64,000 bases of DNA from Luzula sylvatica (lineage: Eukaryota; Streptophyta; Magnoliopsida; Poales; Juncaceae): positions 33,323,629-33,387,628 of the forward strand of contig OX326960.1 of assembly GCA_946800325.1 (NCBI GenBank), written 5' to 3'. The translations under genes and the position numbers were made by a program. Below the pieces are notes generated by a model. That model worked only from the letters and a program-made list of their open reading frames with translations, ran no database searches and was not told the origin of the DNA. The first letter of the stretch is position 1; each line of letters begins with the position of its first letter. This document shows positions 24,550-35,771 of the stretch, one piece after another.

Positions 24550-25250
24550 GCGTCGCTTGCAAACCTTCCAATGGCTTCGAGGAGGCCTATAAGCGAGCAC
24601 TTGTCACTATATTGTGATTTAACCCTCTGTAAATAAAATTATAGTATATTAAAAAATCATAGTATATTATTAATTAAAAAATTATACTTAAAACTTCTTT
24701 GATATGAAAACCGAGGCAGAAAGGTTCCCATTTCCAACGAATTCTACTTCGACACTTGTTGCACCTGCAATTGCAATTACCATACAGATCTCCGCAATTA
24801 ATAAAAAAAATTAAGTAATTACTACACAATTTAGCTTTTTATTATTTAGAGTTTAGAGTTTAGCTTTGGTACCGGCTTCTCGCACTGTATCTCCTTTAAC
24901 TATTTTCTCAGAGCTTCTCTTTTTGTATGTCGTTATATGCGCTCGCTTTGGCTTCTTTTTCTCTCTTGGAGCCTCGTCCATTTGAGCCATCTCAATCTAT
25001 AGTCGCAAACGAAATTTAATCAAATCCACAATAATAAAAAAAGATTCTTCGAGTTCTGAAATTAATTGAGATAAAAGTATTTATACATATTAAGGCATGA
25101 ATAATTCACAAAGAAGTACCATTTCGAGCTTGTCGATGTCAGACTCATGCTCATCTTCAATCGTTCGAATATTTCGAGATTGTGTACGTGAAGTCGCCAT
25201 CAGGGGCTTATTCTTTTTTCTCCATTTTTTTTGCATAACCTACAATTAAG
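24550..25250 (-). pseudogene. Captured gene fragment with exon-like blocks, not recognised
   Basis: On the minus strand, open blocks with plausible splice borders occur in order. About 25242-25132 is basic, with SRTQSRNIRTIEDEHESD-type sequence. About 25000-24870 is Lys/Arg-rich. About 24766-24703 and 24625-24562 end at a stop. Between them lie AT-rich intron-like gaps. Together they suggest a captured piece of a basic nuclear-type protein gene. I do not recognise the family, and cannot tell whether it is transcribed. Confidence 0.4.
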
Positions 25251-25476
25251 GCATTTAGATGAACACATGTTAGACACGATAAACAAATACATTTTCAGTA
25301 AATTAGACAAGGAAAAACGAAGCTGCAAAGAATCAAAACTTAGATTTCGTTCGATATATGTATAAACACTCTACCAACAGTAAGTACAGTCCAAATTACA
25401 TATTCAATCGCAATTTTCAGAAGTAATTTGAAACCCTAACACATTTGATAACTCTTATTAACCAAAAAATGTCGTA

Positions 25477-25860
25477 TTAAGTAAATTCAAACAACACACA
25501 AACCGAATGTGCAAAACTTCCCAAGAATCGAATCAAAGAACAAAGAAAAGAAAAATCAGAAACCAAAATAAGTAGAAATGAAGGAACCATGCTTGATTCT
25601 AGGACCGTGGCTGCATGAGTAGACCCTTTCCCTCTTTTCTTTTCTTCGTTTGTGTGTAAAGAGAAATCGCTCAAATCGCAAATATTCAGGAGCGCCATCG
25701 CCAGCCGCTCAAATCGCAAATAGTCAAATAGCAACGCCATGGCGAGCGGTTGTTGGCATGGCCCATCATCAGCACTCATTTAGGTCTCTCGCCATCATCA
25801 GCTTAGGGTTAGGGTTTCTATCGTTAGGGTTAGGGTTGTTTTTTCGCTCGAGAGAGAGGA
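25477..25860 (-). promoter_or_regulatory. Captured promoter/5'-end-like segment with teloboxes
   Basis: A GC-richer island in the AT-rich Helitron. On the minus strand it has two AACCCTAACCCTAA-type telobox words (about 25803-25836), typical of promoters of growth-related plant genes, followed by an ORF of 100 aa without a recognised domain. It fits the 5' end of a captured gene. Confidence 0.35.
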
Positions 25861-26036
25861 ACAGAGAGAGACACATCTGCAGGGGGAGTGGAGAAATTTT
25901 GCAAAAACTATAAATAAATAGAATGAATTGCAGGGAAAAATTTCAGAAGAACAAAACACATTTTTCTTTTACTTTTTAACCTACTGACGTGGCTTAATGT
26001 AAAAACGGGAATTTACTTAGAAATATATATAATAGA

Positions 26037-26180
26037 TAATACGCACCGAGGAATTACATTGGAGAAAAAAAATAATAAAAATAACTTAATGATCTTATAA
26101 TTGACTTATCTTTTTTTTTGAAAAGTTAGAAGACTAGCTGTTTTTTTTTTAATATATTAAAGCAAAGTTTAATAAATTAT
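26037..26180. other. Short AT-rich spacer
   Basis: Nothing recognisable lies between the Helitron end and the LINE remnant. Confidence 0.3.
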
Positions 26181-26189
26181 TTTGTAATT

Positions 26190-26780
26190 TTACATGATTA
26201 TGTAAAAATGTCTAAAAAAAAAGTAGGGTGAAACTAGGAAGGAAGGAGCGTAGGTGATTAGCAATTTGTTGACCAAGTTGTCCCCTTCATGATTGCTTTC
26301 ACAATCATTATCGATGGCGGTGCCCGTTTCCCGTTGAAAATTCTTACGTTTCATTTCTTCCATATGCTCCAAATGGTCGCTAGAAAGAAGGTGTCGAGCA
26401 TGCGGATGTCCTTCGGTCCTCTCGGTCTACTATTGTGTAGCCAAAACTCCACAATCGTATCCTTCGGTTGGAAGTTGAAACCTAGGTGAGATGAGATACC
26501 CTTCCAAACCTTTTTTGTGTAAGGGCACACCATCAATAGGTGGTGAGACGTTTCCAAAAACACGGTGCAATTTTTGCACCCGCTTACATTCGGTATATTC
26601 ATTTTAGCGAGATTGTTCCCGGTTATAATTCTTCCTAGGCAAGCGAGCCAACCAAAATTTTTTACTTTTAGGGGTGCCTTAATTTTTCATAGTAATTTGT
26701 TCCATCCACTACGAACTCCCGGATTGATATATGAGTGCATAGGTCGCGGATGTGGAGAAAAGGTTTTCCTTACCTAGCCA
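26190..26780 (-). pseudogene. LINE 3' remnant: reverse-transcriptase zinc-binding domain
   Basis: On the minus strand the translation shows the plant zf-RVT pattern: APLKVKNFGWLA, then Cys-x2-Cys, ET-x-HHLLMVCP and a downstream W-x2-IW segment. This is the C-terminal domain of L1-type non-LTR retrotransposon polyproteins. It is broken: a TGA replaces the usual Trp just before the KIKAPLKVK segment, and another stop follows WSIWKK. The upstream reverse transcriptase is absent, so it is a truncated dead copy. The exact 3' end and poly(A) were not identified. Confidence 0.8.
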
Positions 26781-26916
26781 TCCACTTGGTGTGTCTTGTT
26801 GGGTATCGGCATCACTACCGAGCCCGACACAACGAAATTACGGGCCCGGTCTGATCCGATCCCGAGGACCACGCCGTCGACTTCATGATACAAATCGTAA
26901 TCTACATGCAACTACT

Positions 26917-27132
26917 TTTTTTTTTTTTTGAGTAAATTCGGAGAGGGCTCAAAGTCCCCCTTCCAAACACAATCTCCTTTTTTTTATTTTTTTTATTACA
27001 AACTCGTAGACCACACACTCTATTAACTCATTTAACATTTAATCTATAATCCAGTGTTCCCGTCGGGAATCGAACCCCACACCTCTCGCTCCCTAGTCAA
27101 GAGGTGTGACCAACTAGGCTAACTCTAGTTGG
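26917..27132 (-). mobile_element. tRNA-derived SINE with intact target duplication
   Basis: A perfect 15-bp target duplication CTACATGCAACTACT lies at 26902-26916 and 27133-27147. On the minus strand there is an A-box match (TAGCCTAGTTGG, 27110-27121), a B-box match (GGTTCGATTCC, 27066-27076) and a 3' poly(A) (T-run 26917-26929 on the plus strand). It was inserted into LTR-like copy A, whose sequence continues uninterrupted on the other side when compared with copy B. Confidence 0.93.
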
Positions 27133-27675
27133 CTACATGCAACTACTAATATATAACTATTATATATAGTGTCATACCACGTGAAATTGATCACGGAGAA
27201 GGGTTGACACGCGTTTGTAGTTGTTCTTCTCGCTCCGTTCTTCGGCAGCACGTGCGTCCCACGCCCGCACGATTCGATACCGTCGATGAAGCTTCGCCTT
27301 GTCGTATACAACCGGGATCGTTCCGGTTAAGCTCCGACCTTACTCGTTCTTGCTCTCCTTAGATCACAATGAAAGATCTCAACTGAGATATCTCTATCCG
27401 TATCCACCTCGAGTTCTCGCCTTCCGATTACACGTGAATCCTCCTAGTATACTCACGCATAAACTTGCTTGAATATGAATTTGAGAACCTTTCTCCAAAT
27501 TCTTTTTCTTACTCTAATGATTTTTCTTGAGGAAGAAGAAGAAAAATAATTCACCAATTTTTTATATATCTCTCTCTTCCAGATCTGAGGATTAATACCA
27601 TTAATCTCAGATCATACCATTAATTACATGATAATTAATTGGAGATAAAAACTGCCAACACAGAATTCGAAACAT

Positions 27676-27830
27676 AGTCCGTTCGAACGCACCTTAAGGT
27701 TCGTTCGAACAAACCAGGCCATTGTTACTGTGTTCCAGTTCTACACAGATGCGTTCGAACTGAATAACCCATTCATTTGAACGTACCATAGTCCGTTCGA
27801 ACGAACCATCTTGGTCCGTTCGAACAAACC
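27676..27830. promoter_or_regulatory. Palindrome cluster of the TTCGAA type in copy A
   Basis: At least five occurrences or near-occurrences of GTCCGTTCGAAC or GTTCGAAC words lie in about 155 bp, just upstream of the TATA-like box on the minus strand. Confidence 0.8.
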
Positions 27831-27978
27831 ATCTCCTGGTTCCTAAGTTTACACAATCTCATTGTGAACTCAAGCATTTCATCATCCTTATTTGTACGTT
27901 CTTCTAGTTGATCCAAAACTGTATTTCCTTTAGTCTCCCACTCAGTTTCAGATCCAACTAAAGATTGTACCAATGTAT

Positions 27979-28950
27979 TGTTGGGTATCGGTGTCACTGT
28001 CGAGTCCCGCGCAGCGGAATGAAGGGCCCGGTCCAACCCGATCCCGAGGACCATGTCAACGATCCGAAAGTACGAATCCTAATCTACGTGCAACTACCTA
28101 TATATAACTATTATATATAGAGAAATCATACCACGTGAAATTGATCACGGTGATGGGTTGATAACTTAGTTGCTGTCCTTTCTCTGTTCCAATCCTCGGC
28201 AACACGCGCGTCCGATTCCCTCACGATTCGACACCTTCGACGGAGCTCCGATTGGTCGTATACGACGGGATCATATCCGGTTCATCATTCATCTTGCTCT
28301 CACATGATCACAATAGAGGATTTCAGTTGAAATCCCTCTACTCGTATCCAACTCGAGCTAGTGTCTCTCGGTTATGCGCGATTCCCCTAAAATCATATTA
28401 ACACAAGTAATTCTATCTTTTCTCTAAAATCTTATTCTGAACTGAAGGTTAGAGAGAGATGAAAGATCCACTCAGATCCTATATTTACACCATCATTAAT
28501 AGAGGATTAATGAGCACAAAGAAAACTGCTAATCTAGAATTTGGATCACAATCCGTCATGACGCACTAAATGGTGCGTCGTGACGGACGAGTCATGGTTA
28601 CTGGAAACAACAGTTATTCTCTGCTCCATCACGACAGACCAACATGTCTGTCATGACGCATCTCCGTCATGACGGACAAACCAGTCCGTCACGACTCTAT
28701 ACTCACATATTGGCTGCACATAATTACCCTTGGTCCGTCATGACGGACTGGTTATATTGGTTGCATAGAATTACCCTTGGTCCGTCATGACGGACTGGTT
28801 ATATTGGTTGCACAGAATTACCCTTGGTCCGTCATGACGGACCAACCAGTCCGTCATGACGGACTATGTAATTCCTGCCAGTTCTGTCAGATTAACCTAT
28901 TGGTCCTTCACGACGGGCCAACCAGTTCGTCATGACGGGCCAACCAATCC
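27979..28950 (-). mobile_element. LTR-like copy B
   Basis: It is homologous to copy A from TGTTGGGTATCGG onward, through the CCACGTGAAATTGATCACG block and a TATA-like region near 28480. It then carries a palindrome cluster at the same relative position but with a different word (28551-28945). No coding domains were recognised; the distal end near 28950 is approximate. Confidence 0.6.
28551..28945. promoter_or_regulatory. Palindrome cluster of the TCATGA type in copy B
   Basis: About ten full or partial copies of GTCCGTCATGACGGAC occur here. Three are within a 47-bp tandem repeat (starts near 28722, 28769 and 28816). The cluster lies upstream of the TATA-like region on the minus strand. Confidence 0.85.
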
Positions 28951-29237
28951 TCACATTTGTTGTTCAAAATCGTGTTTTAAATATCGTTTCAATTACCGCA
29001 AATTTGTTTCGATCAAAATATCCCAAAATAATAATACGAATATATAAAATCATTTCTAAAATTGATACTAATATCTTTGTAAATAAAATATTTACCTTTT
29101 CCCGAACGAAATGCTTCGAAAGAAATACGTACTCGAACTTGGATTACTAGAGAACGACATCGACACGAGACACATATACACAAGGAAACTCTAAACCCAA
29201 CTCTCACGACGATAAGAATGTTGTTTTTGAAAGTTTT
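28951..29237 (-). other. Truncated internal leader next to the gypsy-type LTR
   Basis: Sequence next to the primer-binding site of the following LTR. AT-rich, with no coding domain recognised. Confidence 0.3.
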
Positions 29238-29250
29238 GCTCTGATACCAC
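29238..29250 (-). other. Primer-binding site (initiator tRNA-Met)
   Basis: The minus strand reads GTGGTATCAGAGC, complementary to the 3' end of plant initiator tRNA-Met, 6 bp from the LTR end at 29257. Confidence 0.7.
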
Positions 29251-29256
29251 ACAAGC

Positions 29257-31330
29257 TGTCACACCCCAAATATAAAATTGGAAAAGGATGCGGCAACCTG
29301 CCAGTATACAACTCGTATACCACAGGCACTCATATGAAAACACGTATACCACAGGCTCTCATATGAAAACATCACAAAACAAGATACTAAACTGATTCGA
29401 AAACAACAACAACACACATATATACATACATTACGAAATTAAAATAATAATACAAAACTATTGCGGAAGCATAAAATATATTAATACGAAACTCAATATC
29501 GTAGACGTTCTCACTCCCGAAGTACCCGCAACTCCCGATATTAGACCTTCGATACCTGAACTAAAAATATGTAAATCGAAAGGATTAGTCACGGAAGTGA
29601 CTAAGTGAGTGAAACCTCGTTAAAAATAGTCGTAACTAAAATAAGTACTTTTCAAATAAGTTCATAAAATAATCTCGTTTATCTTCTAATCATAAGTTTC
29701 TAAATATATCTCAAAATCATAAGATAATATCGTTTATCTTCAAAGCGTAAGTTTTTCGAAATATATCTCAAAATACTTGCCCCGGTTTTTCAAACTCAAA
29801 ATCGAAATCGAAATCGAAATCAAATCGATTACCTTCGTATCTAATCATATACGTACTAATACTTTTATCCGGTCTGAGGGCGCAAATAACACTCGACTGA
29901 AGTGCCAACCCGCGCTGATAACAAGTCACACACGGGCTGGAACAAAACATAAAGCTCGGGAAGCGCGAATTCCCTACAAAAATGAGTTGACGACGGATAT
30001 CCATGCGCCACAGTCAGACCCCACCAAAAAGAAGGCGCCACGGGGTCGGGACTTTGCACTACATCAAGTTTGCTACGCAATTTCCTCCATAGAGCGCCAC
30101 GGGGTCACGCGACACTACACCTATCAAACTAAAACATACCGGAGGAGCCACGTATGTACACATAGGACCCTCTTTAGAACTCGTAAGCCCGGCTTACGTT
30201 TTATCCAAATAAAATTCTACATATATATAGAGTCTCTCGGAGACCCTCTTTAAAAATCGTAAATCTTGTTTACGCTTTATCCAAATAAAGTTTTTCTCAT
30301 AATAAAATATTATAACCATATAATTTACTAGGTAACTTTCATAAAACGAAACACGCTTTTTAGCGCCATTCATTTATGAAAACAAATTCGAAATATACTT
30401 TCTATATTGGAATGAATATCCAAATTCAAAATCATAATTTCACAAATCATTTAAAATCATAAATCGTCGTACCTGTTATTCAAAATCAGTTCCAAATATA
30501 TTACTAATATCAAGTTCGAATCGTAATTCAAAATCATTATGCAAATTCATTTTACTTATCAAATCCTCTAATTCGAAATCGTAATTTTATATATATCATT
30601 AATATCATAAATTATCATAATTATATTCAAAATCAGTTTTCCGAAATATTACTATATCATAAACGAAATAATATACGTTTTCGTAATTCAACACGCTTTT
30701 TGAAATAAAATCCGTTTGAATCAAAATAGCTATAAATAATGATAAAAAGGAGAATAACACTCACAGATTGATTGAATTCGATCGACGCCAAGATGGAACC
30801 GAAAACCTAGTTTCGAAGTCGAAAACGAGTACCGACCAATAAAGAGCAGAAAACTCGAAACTCAATTGGAATATCTCAAAGTTCCATTCTCTCTAGCACT
30901 AACTGACCACATCTACTAAATCTCAGTTCTACTTGAATTGATCTCCACCAACAATATAATTTCTCTGTACCTTTCTCAACGAAATGAAATGGAAATGAAC
31001 AGGAAAGAGAGGATATGCTTTACCCTTCTGAATGAACGAAAGGTTATGCATATATTTAGGAGTAATGATAGAAACCATACCTTTTTTCCCACGAATTTAC
31101 CACAACTGCCACGTGGCAGCCATCCATTGGATGCAGCAAAAGTTGATGGAAACTTGCATCCAATGGATGGCTGACACGTGACAGTTGTGATAAATTCGTG
31201 GGAAAAATGTGTGGTTTCTATCATTACTCTATATTTAGCACCGCCTAACACAAACAAACTCGGCCCAATAAGAAAAAGATGCATTTCATATATAACCCCA
31301 ACCTTTATATATATTACTTGTTCGGATATA
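29257..31330 (-). mobile_element. LTR, probably Ty3/gypsy type
   Basis: The terminus TGTCACACCCC next to an initiator-Met primer site, and U5/R-like blocks such as GAGCGCCACGGGGTCACGCG, are typical of plant Ty3/gypsy LTRs. A TATA-like TAAATATATGCATA on the minus strand lies near 31046-31060. The ORF at 29777-30253 has no domain and is chance. The distal end is uncertain; no second LTR or gag-pol was seen, so this is a fragment or solo copy. Confidence 0.6.
31060..31229. mobile_element. Mutator-like MITE with long inverted repeats (170 bp)
   Basis: The ends are GAGTAATGATAGAAACC and GGTTTCTATCATTACTC, and the inverted repeat extends for about 75 bp per arm. A perfect 9-bp target duplication TATATTTAG lies at 31051-31059 and 31230-31238. 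The target lies in the TATA-like region of the surrounding LTR. Confidence 0.9.
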
Positions 31331-31612
31331 AACCTTACAAATAAGTCCTTGTAAGTTTTATTTTCAAAATTGTTCTCAAATTAAAATTACAATTAAAACC
31401 TTATAAAAATTCTACTAGTATCAATTTTATTCTTTTGATTCCGAAAGGGGTTTGATAATTTGCGAATGTATCTTCATGAAAACTCAAATATAATCAATAC
31501 ATTTTCTGATTCCGAAATAATTAAATATTTAACAACTAATTTTTGATTCAAAATATTTTTGTAAAGAATCACGACAAATGTCAAAACCATATTTTTGATA
31601 TTTATTACAGTA
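31331..31612. other. AT-rich spacer
   Basis: No gene or defined repeat was recognised between the gypsy-type LTR and the LTR-derived segment. Confidence 0.3.
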
Positions 31613-32199
<587 letters not shown>

Positions 32200-32200
<1 letters not shown>

Positions 32201-33340
32201 TGGGAGAGTCCACATAAAGTTTTATGGCGAACATTTGAATTGAGAGATTTACGAAACATCTTTTGACCAAATTGTACAAACTTTGCGAAAGTTTTGTGTT
32301 AGTAATCTATATAGGCTGTGGAGAGTCCAAATAACGGGTTTTGAGAATATTTGAATGAAATGTATTACGACATACCTTTTCACAAAATTGCACATGCATT
32401 ACGAAAGTTTAATTGTAACAATAGAAGCTCTTAACAATCTATTTAGGCATTGAGAGGTCAAAATAACATGTTTTTTATGACTCTTCAGTCAAAATATTTA
32501 TGAAACAACATTTCACCAAATTATACAAGCATTACGTAAGTTTGATTTTTAAGAATAGGCGATCTTGGCAATCTATTTAGGATGCCTTAAGGAGTGCAAA
32601 TAACGCGTTCTTGAGAACATTTGAATCAAAAATTTTACGACACAACTTTTCACCAAATTGTACAAACATTAAGGAAGTTTGATTTTCAACAATAGGCGGT
32701 CTTAGAAATCTATTGAGGAGGCCTTGGGGAGTGCAAATAACATGTTTTTGAGAACATTTGAATAGAAAGTTCTACGACACATCTTTTCACCAAATTGTAC
32801 GAACTTTACGAAAGTTTGATTTTTCGCAATAGGCGTTGTTAACAATCTATTAAGGCCATGGGGAGTCCAAATTACGTGTTTTTGAGAATATTTGAATCAA
32901 ATCTATTACGACACACCTTTACACCAAATTGTACACGCATTACGAATGTTTGGTATTTAACAATAGGATGTCTTACCAACCTATTTAGGCCATGGGAGGT
33001 CAAAATAACATGTTTTTAGGACTCTCCAATAAAAATATTTATGAAACAACTTTTCACCAAATAGTACATACATTATGAAAGTTTCATTTTTCGAATGTGA
33101 TCTTAGCAACTATTTAAGCCTTGGGGAGTACAAACAACGTGTCTTGAGAACATTTGAATCAAAAGTTTTACAACACAATTTTTTACCAAAATGTACAAGC
33201 ATTACGTAAGTTTGATTTTTAACAATAAGCAGTCTTAGAAATCTATTAAGGAGGCCTTGGGGAGTGCAAATAACGTGTTTCTGAGAACACTTGAATAGAA
33301 AGTTCTAAGACACAAATTTTCACAAAAAATGTACAAACAT
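32200..33340. repeat. Diverged left edge of the satellite array
   Basis: About eight monomers of roughly 126-139 bp (starts near 32325, 32451, 32590, 32728, 32859, 32994, 33123 and 33258) recognisably match the core satellite in the words ttcaccaaattgtacaaac, gaaagttt and gagtccaaataac, but carry many substitutions and length changes. Confidence 0.85.
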
Positions 33341-33464
33341 CGACCGGTCGGTCGAGGAATAACGACCGACCGATCGGTCGAGTAATAACGACCGACCGGT
33401 CGGTCGAGGAATAACGATCGACCGACCAGTCGAGGAATAACGACCGACCGGTCGAGGAATAACG
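33341..33464. repeat. Palindromic minisatellite, 26-bp unit
   Basis: Five consecutive units contain variants of CGACCGACCGGTCGGTCG followed by aggaataa. The GC-rich palindrome stands out sharply in AT-rich satellite and separates the diverged edge from the homogeneous core. Confidence 0.9.
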
Positions 33465-34584
33465 TTTTTTTAGATCATAACAATGTTTTAACGCTCCGAG
33501 GAGTCCAAATAATATGTGTTTGAGATGGTTTGGATTGAATCTTTTACTACGTAACTTTTCACCAAATTGTATAAAAACTAAGAAAGTTTTCTTTTCGATT
33601 CATGGATATATTTTTATGTTTTGAGGAGTTCAAATAACGTATTTTTAGATCATTTGTATCGTATTTTTTACTACATAACTTTTCACCTAATTTCACAAAC
33701 ACTAAACAAGTTTGTTTTTCGATTCATAACAATGTTTTAACGCTCTGAGGAGTCCAAATAACAAGTTTTTGAGATAGTTTGGATCGTATCTTTTACTACG
33801 TAACTTTTCACCAAATTGTACAAACACTAATAAAGTTTTCTTTTCGGTTCATAGCAAATTTTTATGTTTTGAGGAGTTCAAATAATATATTTTTAGATGA
33901 TCTGTATCGTATCTTTTACTACATAACTTTTCACCTAATATTACAAACATTAAGAAAGTTTGTTTTTTCGATTCATAACAATCTTTTAACGCTCTGAGGA
34001 GTCCAAATAACATGTTTTTGAGATAGTTTGGATCGTATCTTTTACTACGTAACTTTTCACCAAATTGTACAAATACTAAGAAAGTTTTCTTTTCGGTTCA
34101 TAGAAATCTTTTTACGTTGTGAGGAGTTCAAATAACGTATTTTTAGATCATTTGTATCGTATCTTTTACTACATAACTTTTCACCAAATTTTCCAAACAC
34201 TAAGAAAGTTTGTTTTTCGATTCATAACAATCTTTTATCGCTCCGAGGAGTCCAAATAACATGTTTTGAGATGGTTTGGATCGAATCTTTTACTACCTAA
34301 CTTTTCACCAAATTGTACAAACACTAAGAAAGTTTTCTTTTCGATTCATAGCAATCTTTTTACGCTTTGAGAAGTTCAAATAACGTATTTTTGGATAATT
34401 TGTATCGTATCTTTTACAACATAACTTTTCACCAAATTTTACAAACACTAAAAAACTTTGTTTTGACAATCTTTTAACGCTCTGAGGAGTCCAAATGACA
34501 TGTTTTTGAGATGGTTTGGATCGAACCTTTTACTACGTAAGATTTCACCAAATTGTACAAACACTAAAAAAGTTTTCTTTTCGG
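33465..34584. repeat. Satellite array, block 1
   Basis: Homogeneous tandem monomers of about 122-125 bp. Two alternating types are visible. Type A has AAATTTTACAAACAC and GTTTGTTTTTCGATTCATAA; type B has AAATTGTACAAACAC and GTTTTCTTTTCGATTCATAG. They form a dimer of about 245-250 bp. Short ORFs across the array are by-products of the repeat. Confidence 0.95.
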
Positions 34585-35771
34585 TGAAGGGAATCGATCC
34601 GACCCCGGGTCCGCGCAGTGGATATGAAGGCCCGGTCCGGTTCCCAAATCCCGAGATCACGCCTCGACTTCGAGAGTACGATGCAAAGTAGGATAGACGA
34701 TTACCAGCGTGAAATTGATCACGCACGACGGGTTGATCGCTCGCATCCTTCTCTTCCTCAGTGTCACGTTGGTGACTAGCCCGTTCGTCCCATACCACAT
34801 GTCTCCCACCGTCTTGACACGTCTCCGGTTGTCTTCATGCGTCCCATGCCCACACGCTTCCACAGCCTTTTGCTCCTTTACTTCTCAGGTTTGATCACAA
34901 ACGATCGAAGAGCCACATGTGCCGCTCCTCTACTCGTATCCATCGTGAGGCGTAGCACCTCGGTCGCGGATGCACCTGCCTAGACGATGCACTGGCGAAC
35001 TTGCTTGAACGCGTTTGATTCTCTAATCCGAGAAAACTCCTTTTCTCTTTCTCTCTTTCTCATCACACCCATTCAACTATTGATGGTGTTCTTTCGAATG
35101 ATCATCTCAATTAATCTAATCTGAATTAGATTCAGGATTAACTCTTTAGTTGACTTTGATTTACTATTTAGATCAGATAGAAACATCCTATATATACTAC
35201 ATAGGATAAGGAAGGGTCAAAATGTATGTATATCTACTATACAACTTTTCAAACAGAAAACTACATGCACTCTTTCAGTATTCTGTTGAGACGAAATTAT
35301 TAAATCGTTCCAACCGACTTAAAACCTTCAAGAAAGTTGCAGATAATATTATTATCTTTCCAACCCAATTTGTCCCAGCCCAATTGGAATTCGGATCCGA
35401 AAGGTATGACGGTTTTACTAACTGTATATCAAACAGTCGCATCCTTTGGGTATTCCATTAAAACGACACCGATACATCCCTCAAATGAAATATTTTTCTA
35501 CATGAAAGTTCTAGATAATCTTATTATCTATTCAACCCAATTTGAACCATTCAAATTGGAGTCGTTAACTGAAAGTTATGTCAGGTTTACTAAAACTCTT
35601 TAAACTGATTTTAAGGTTTCCTTAATAAAACCGTTTCTTATCAATATAACTATGTATATCAAATATACATATGTGCATCTAATATACACATTATTTATGC
35701 CCACGAACGCGTGCGTTCGATTATCCTTATGTGTACCATTTTACCGTTGATCCAAAACTGTATTTCCTTCA
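34585..35771 (-). mobile_element. Solo LTR inserted in the satellite
   Basis: It starts TGAAGG and ends CCTTCA (TG..CA with 6-bp inverted termini) and is flanked by a 5-bp target duplication TTCGG (34580-34584 and 35772-35776), with the satellite monomer continuing across. Its first part resembles copies A and B (CGCGCAGTGGA, GGCCCGGTCC, GTGAAATTGATCACG). A TATA-like GTATATATAGGATG lies on the minus strand near 35186-35199. No internal domain, so recombination removed it. Confidence 0.88.

Larger units (their letters stand above)
19956..26036 (-). mobile_element. Non-autonomous Helitron (about 6.08 kb)
   Basis: On the minus strand the element begins TCTATTATATATATTTC at 26036 (preceded by A) and ends CTAG at 19956 (followed by T). 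A GC-rich hairpin, CCCGCGCG-AAT-GCGCGCGGG, sits about 6 bp before the CTAG. These are the defining Helitron features: 5' TC, 3' hairpin plus CTRR, insertion between A and T, and no target duplication. No Rep/helicase coding sequence is visible, so it is non-autonomous. It contains exon-like fragments (24.55-25.8 kb), tandem repeats (21.66-22.58 and 23.39-24.08 kb) and (ATG)n tracts. Confidence 0.85.
26797..27978 (-). mobile_element. LTR-like copy A (interrupted by a SINE)
   Basis: It begins TGTTGGGTATCGG on the plus strand and aligns in order with copy B (27979 onward) and with the solo LTR at 34585. Shared words include GGGCCCGGTC, CGATCCCGAGGACC and CCACGTGAAATTGATCACG. On the minus strand a TATA-like GATATATAAAAAAT lies near 27570, with a cluster of palindromic TTCGAA words just upstream (27676-27830), matching a U3 promoter layout. 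The end beyond 27840 is unresolved. No coding domains were recognised in it. Confidence 0.6.

Noticed and set aside
19956..26036. Helitron Rep/helicase gene
   Set aside because: No long ORF with helicase or HUH motifs is visible on either strand.
27773..28054. A 94-aa minus-strand ORF between LTR copies A and B
   Set aside because: It straddles the start of copy B and the palindrome cluster; no domain recognised, so it is not called a gene.
28551..28945. CRISPR-like array of palindromic repeats
   Set aside because: The repeats are unevenly spaced, spacers are themselves repeated, and this is plant DNA without cas genes; retroelement U3 repeats explain it.
29777..30253. A 158-aa ORF in the gypsy-type LTR
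   Set aside because: It lies within the LTR, has no domain, and its GC-richer content matches LTR R/U5 sequence.
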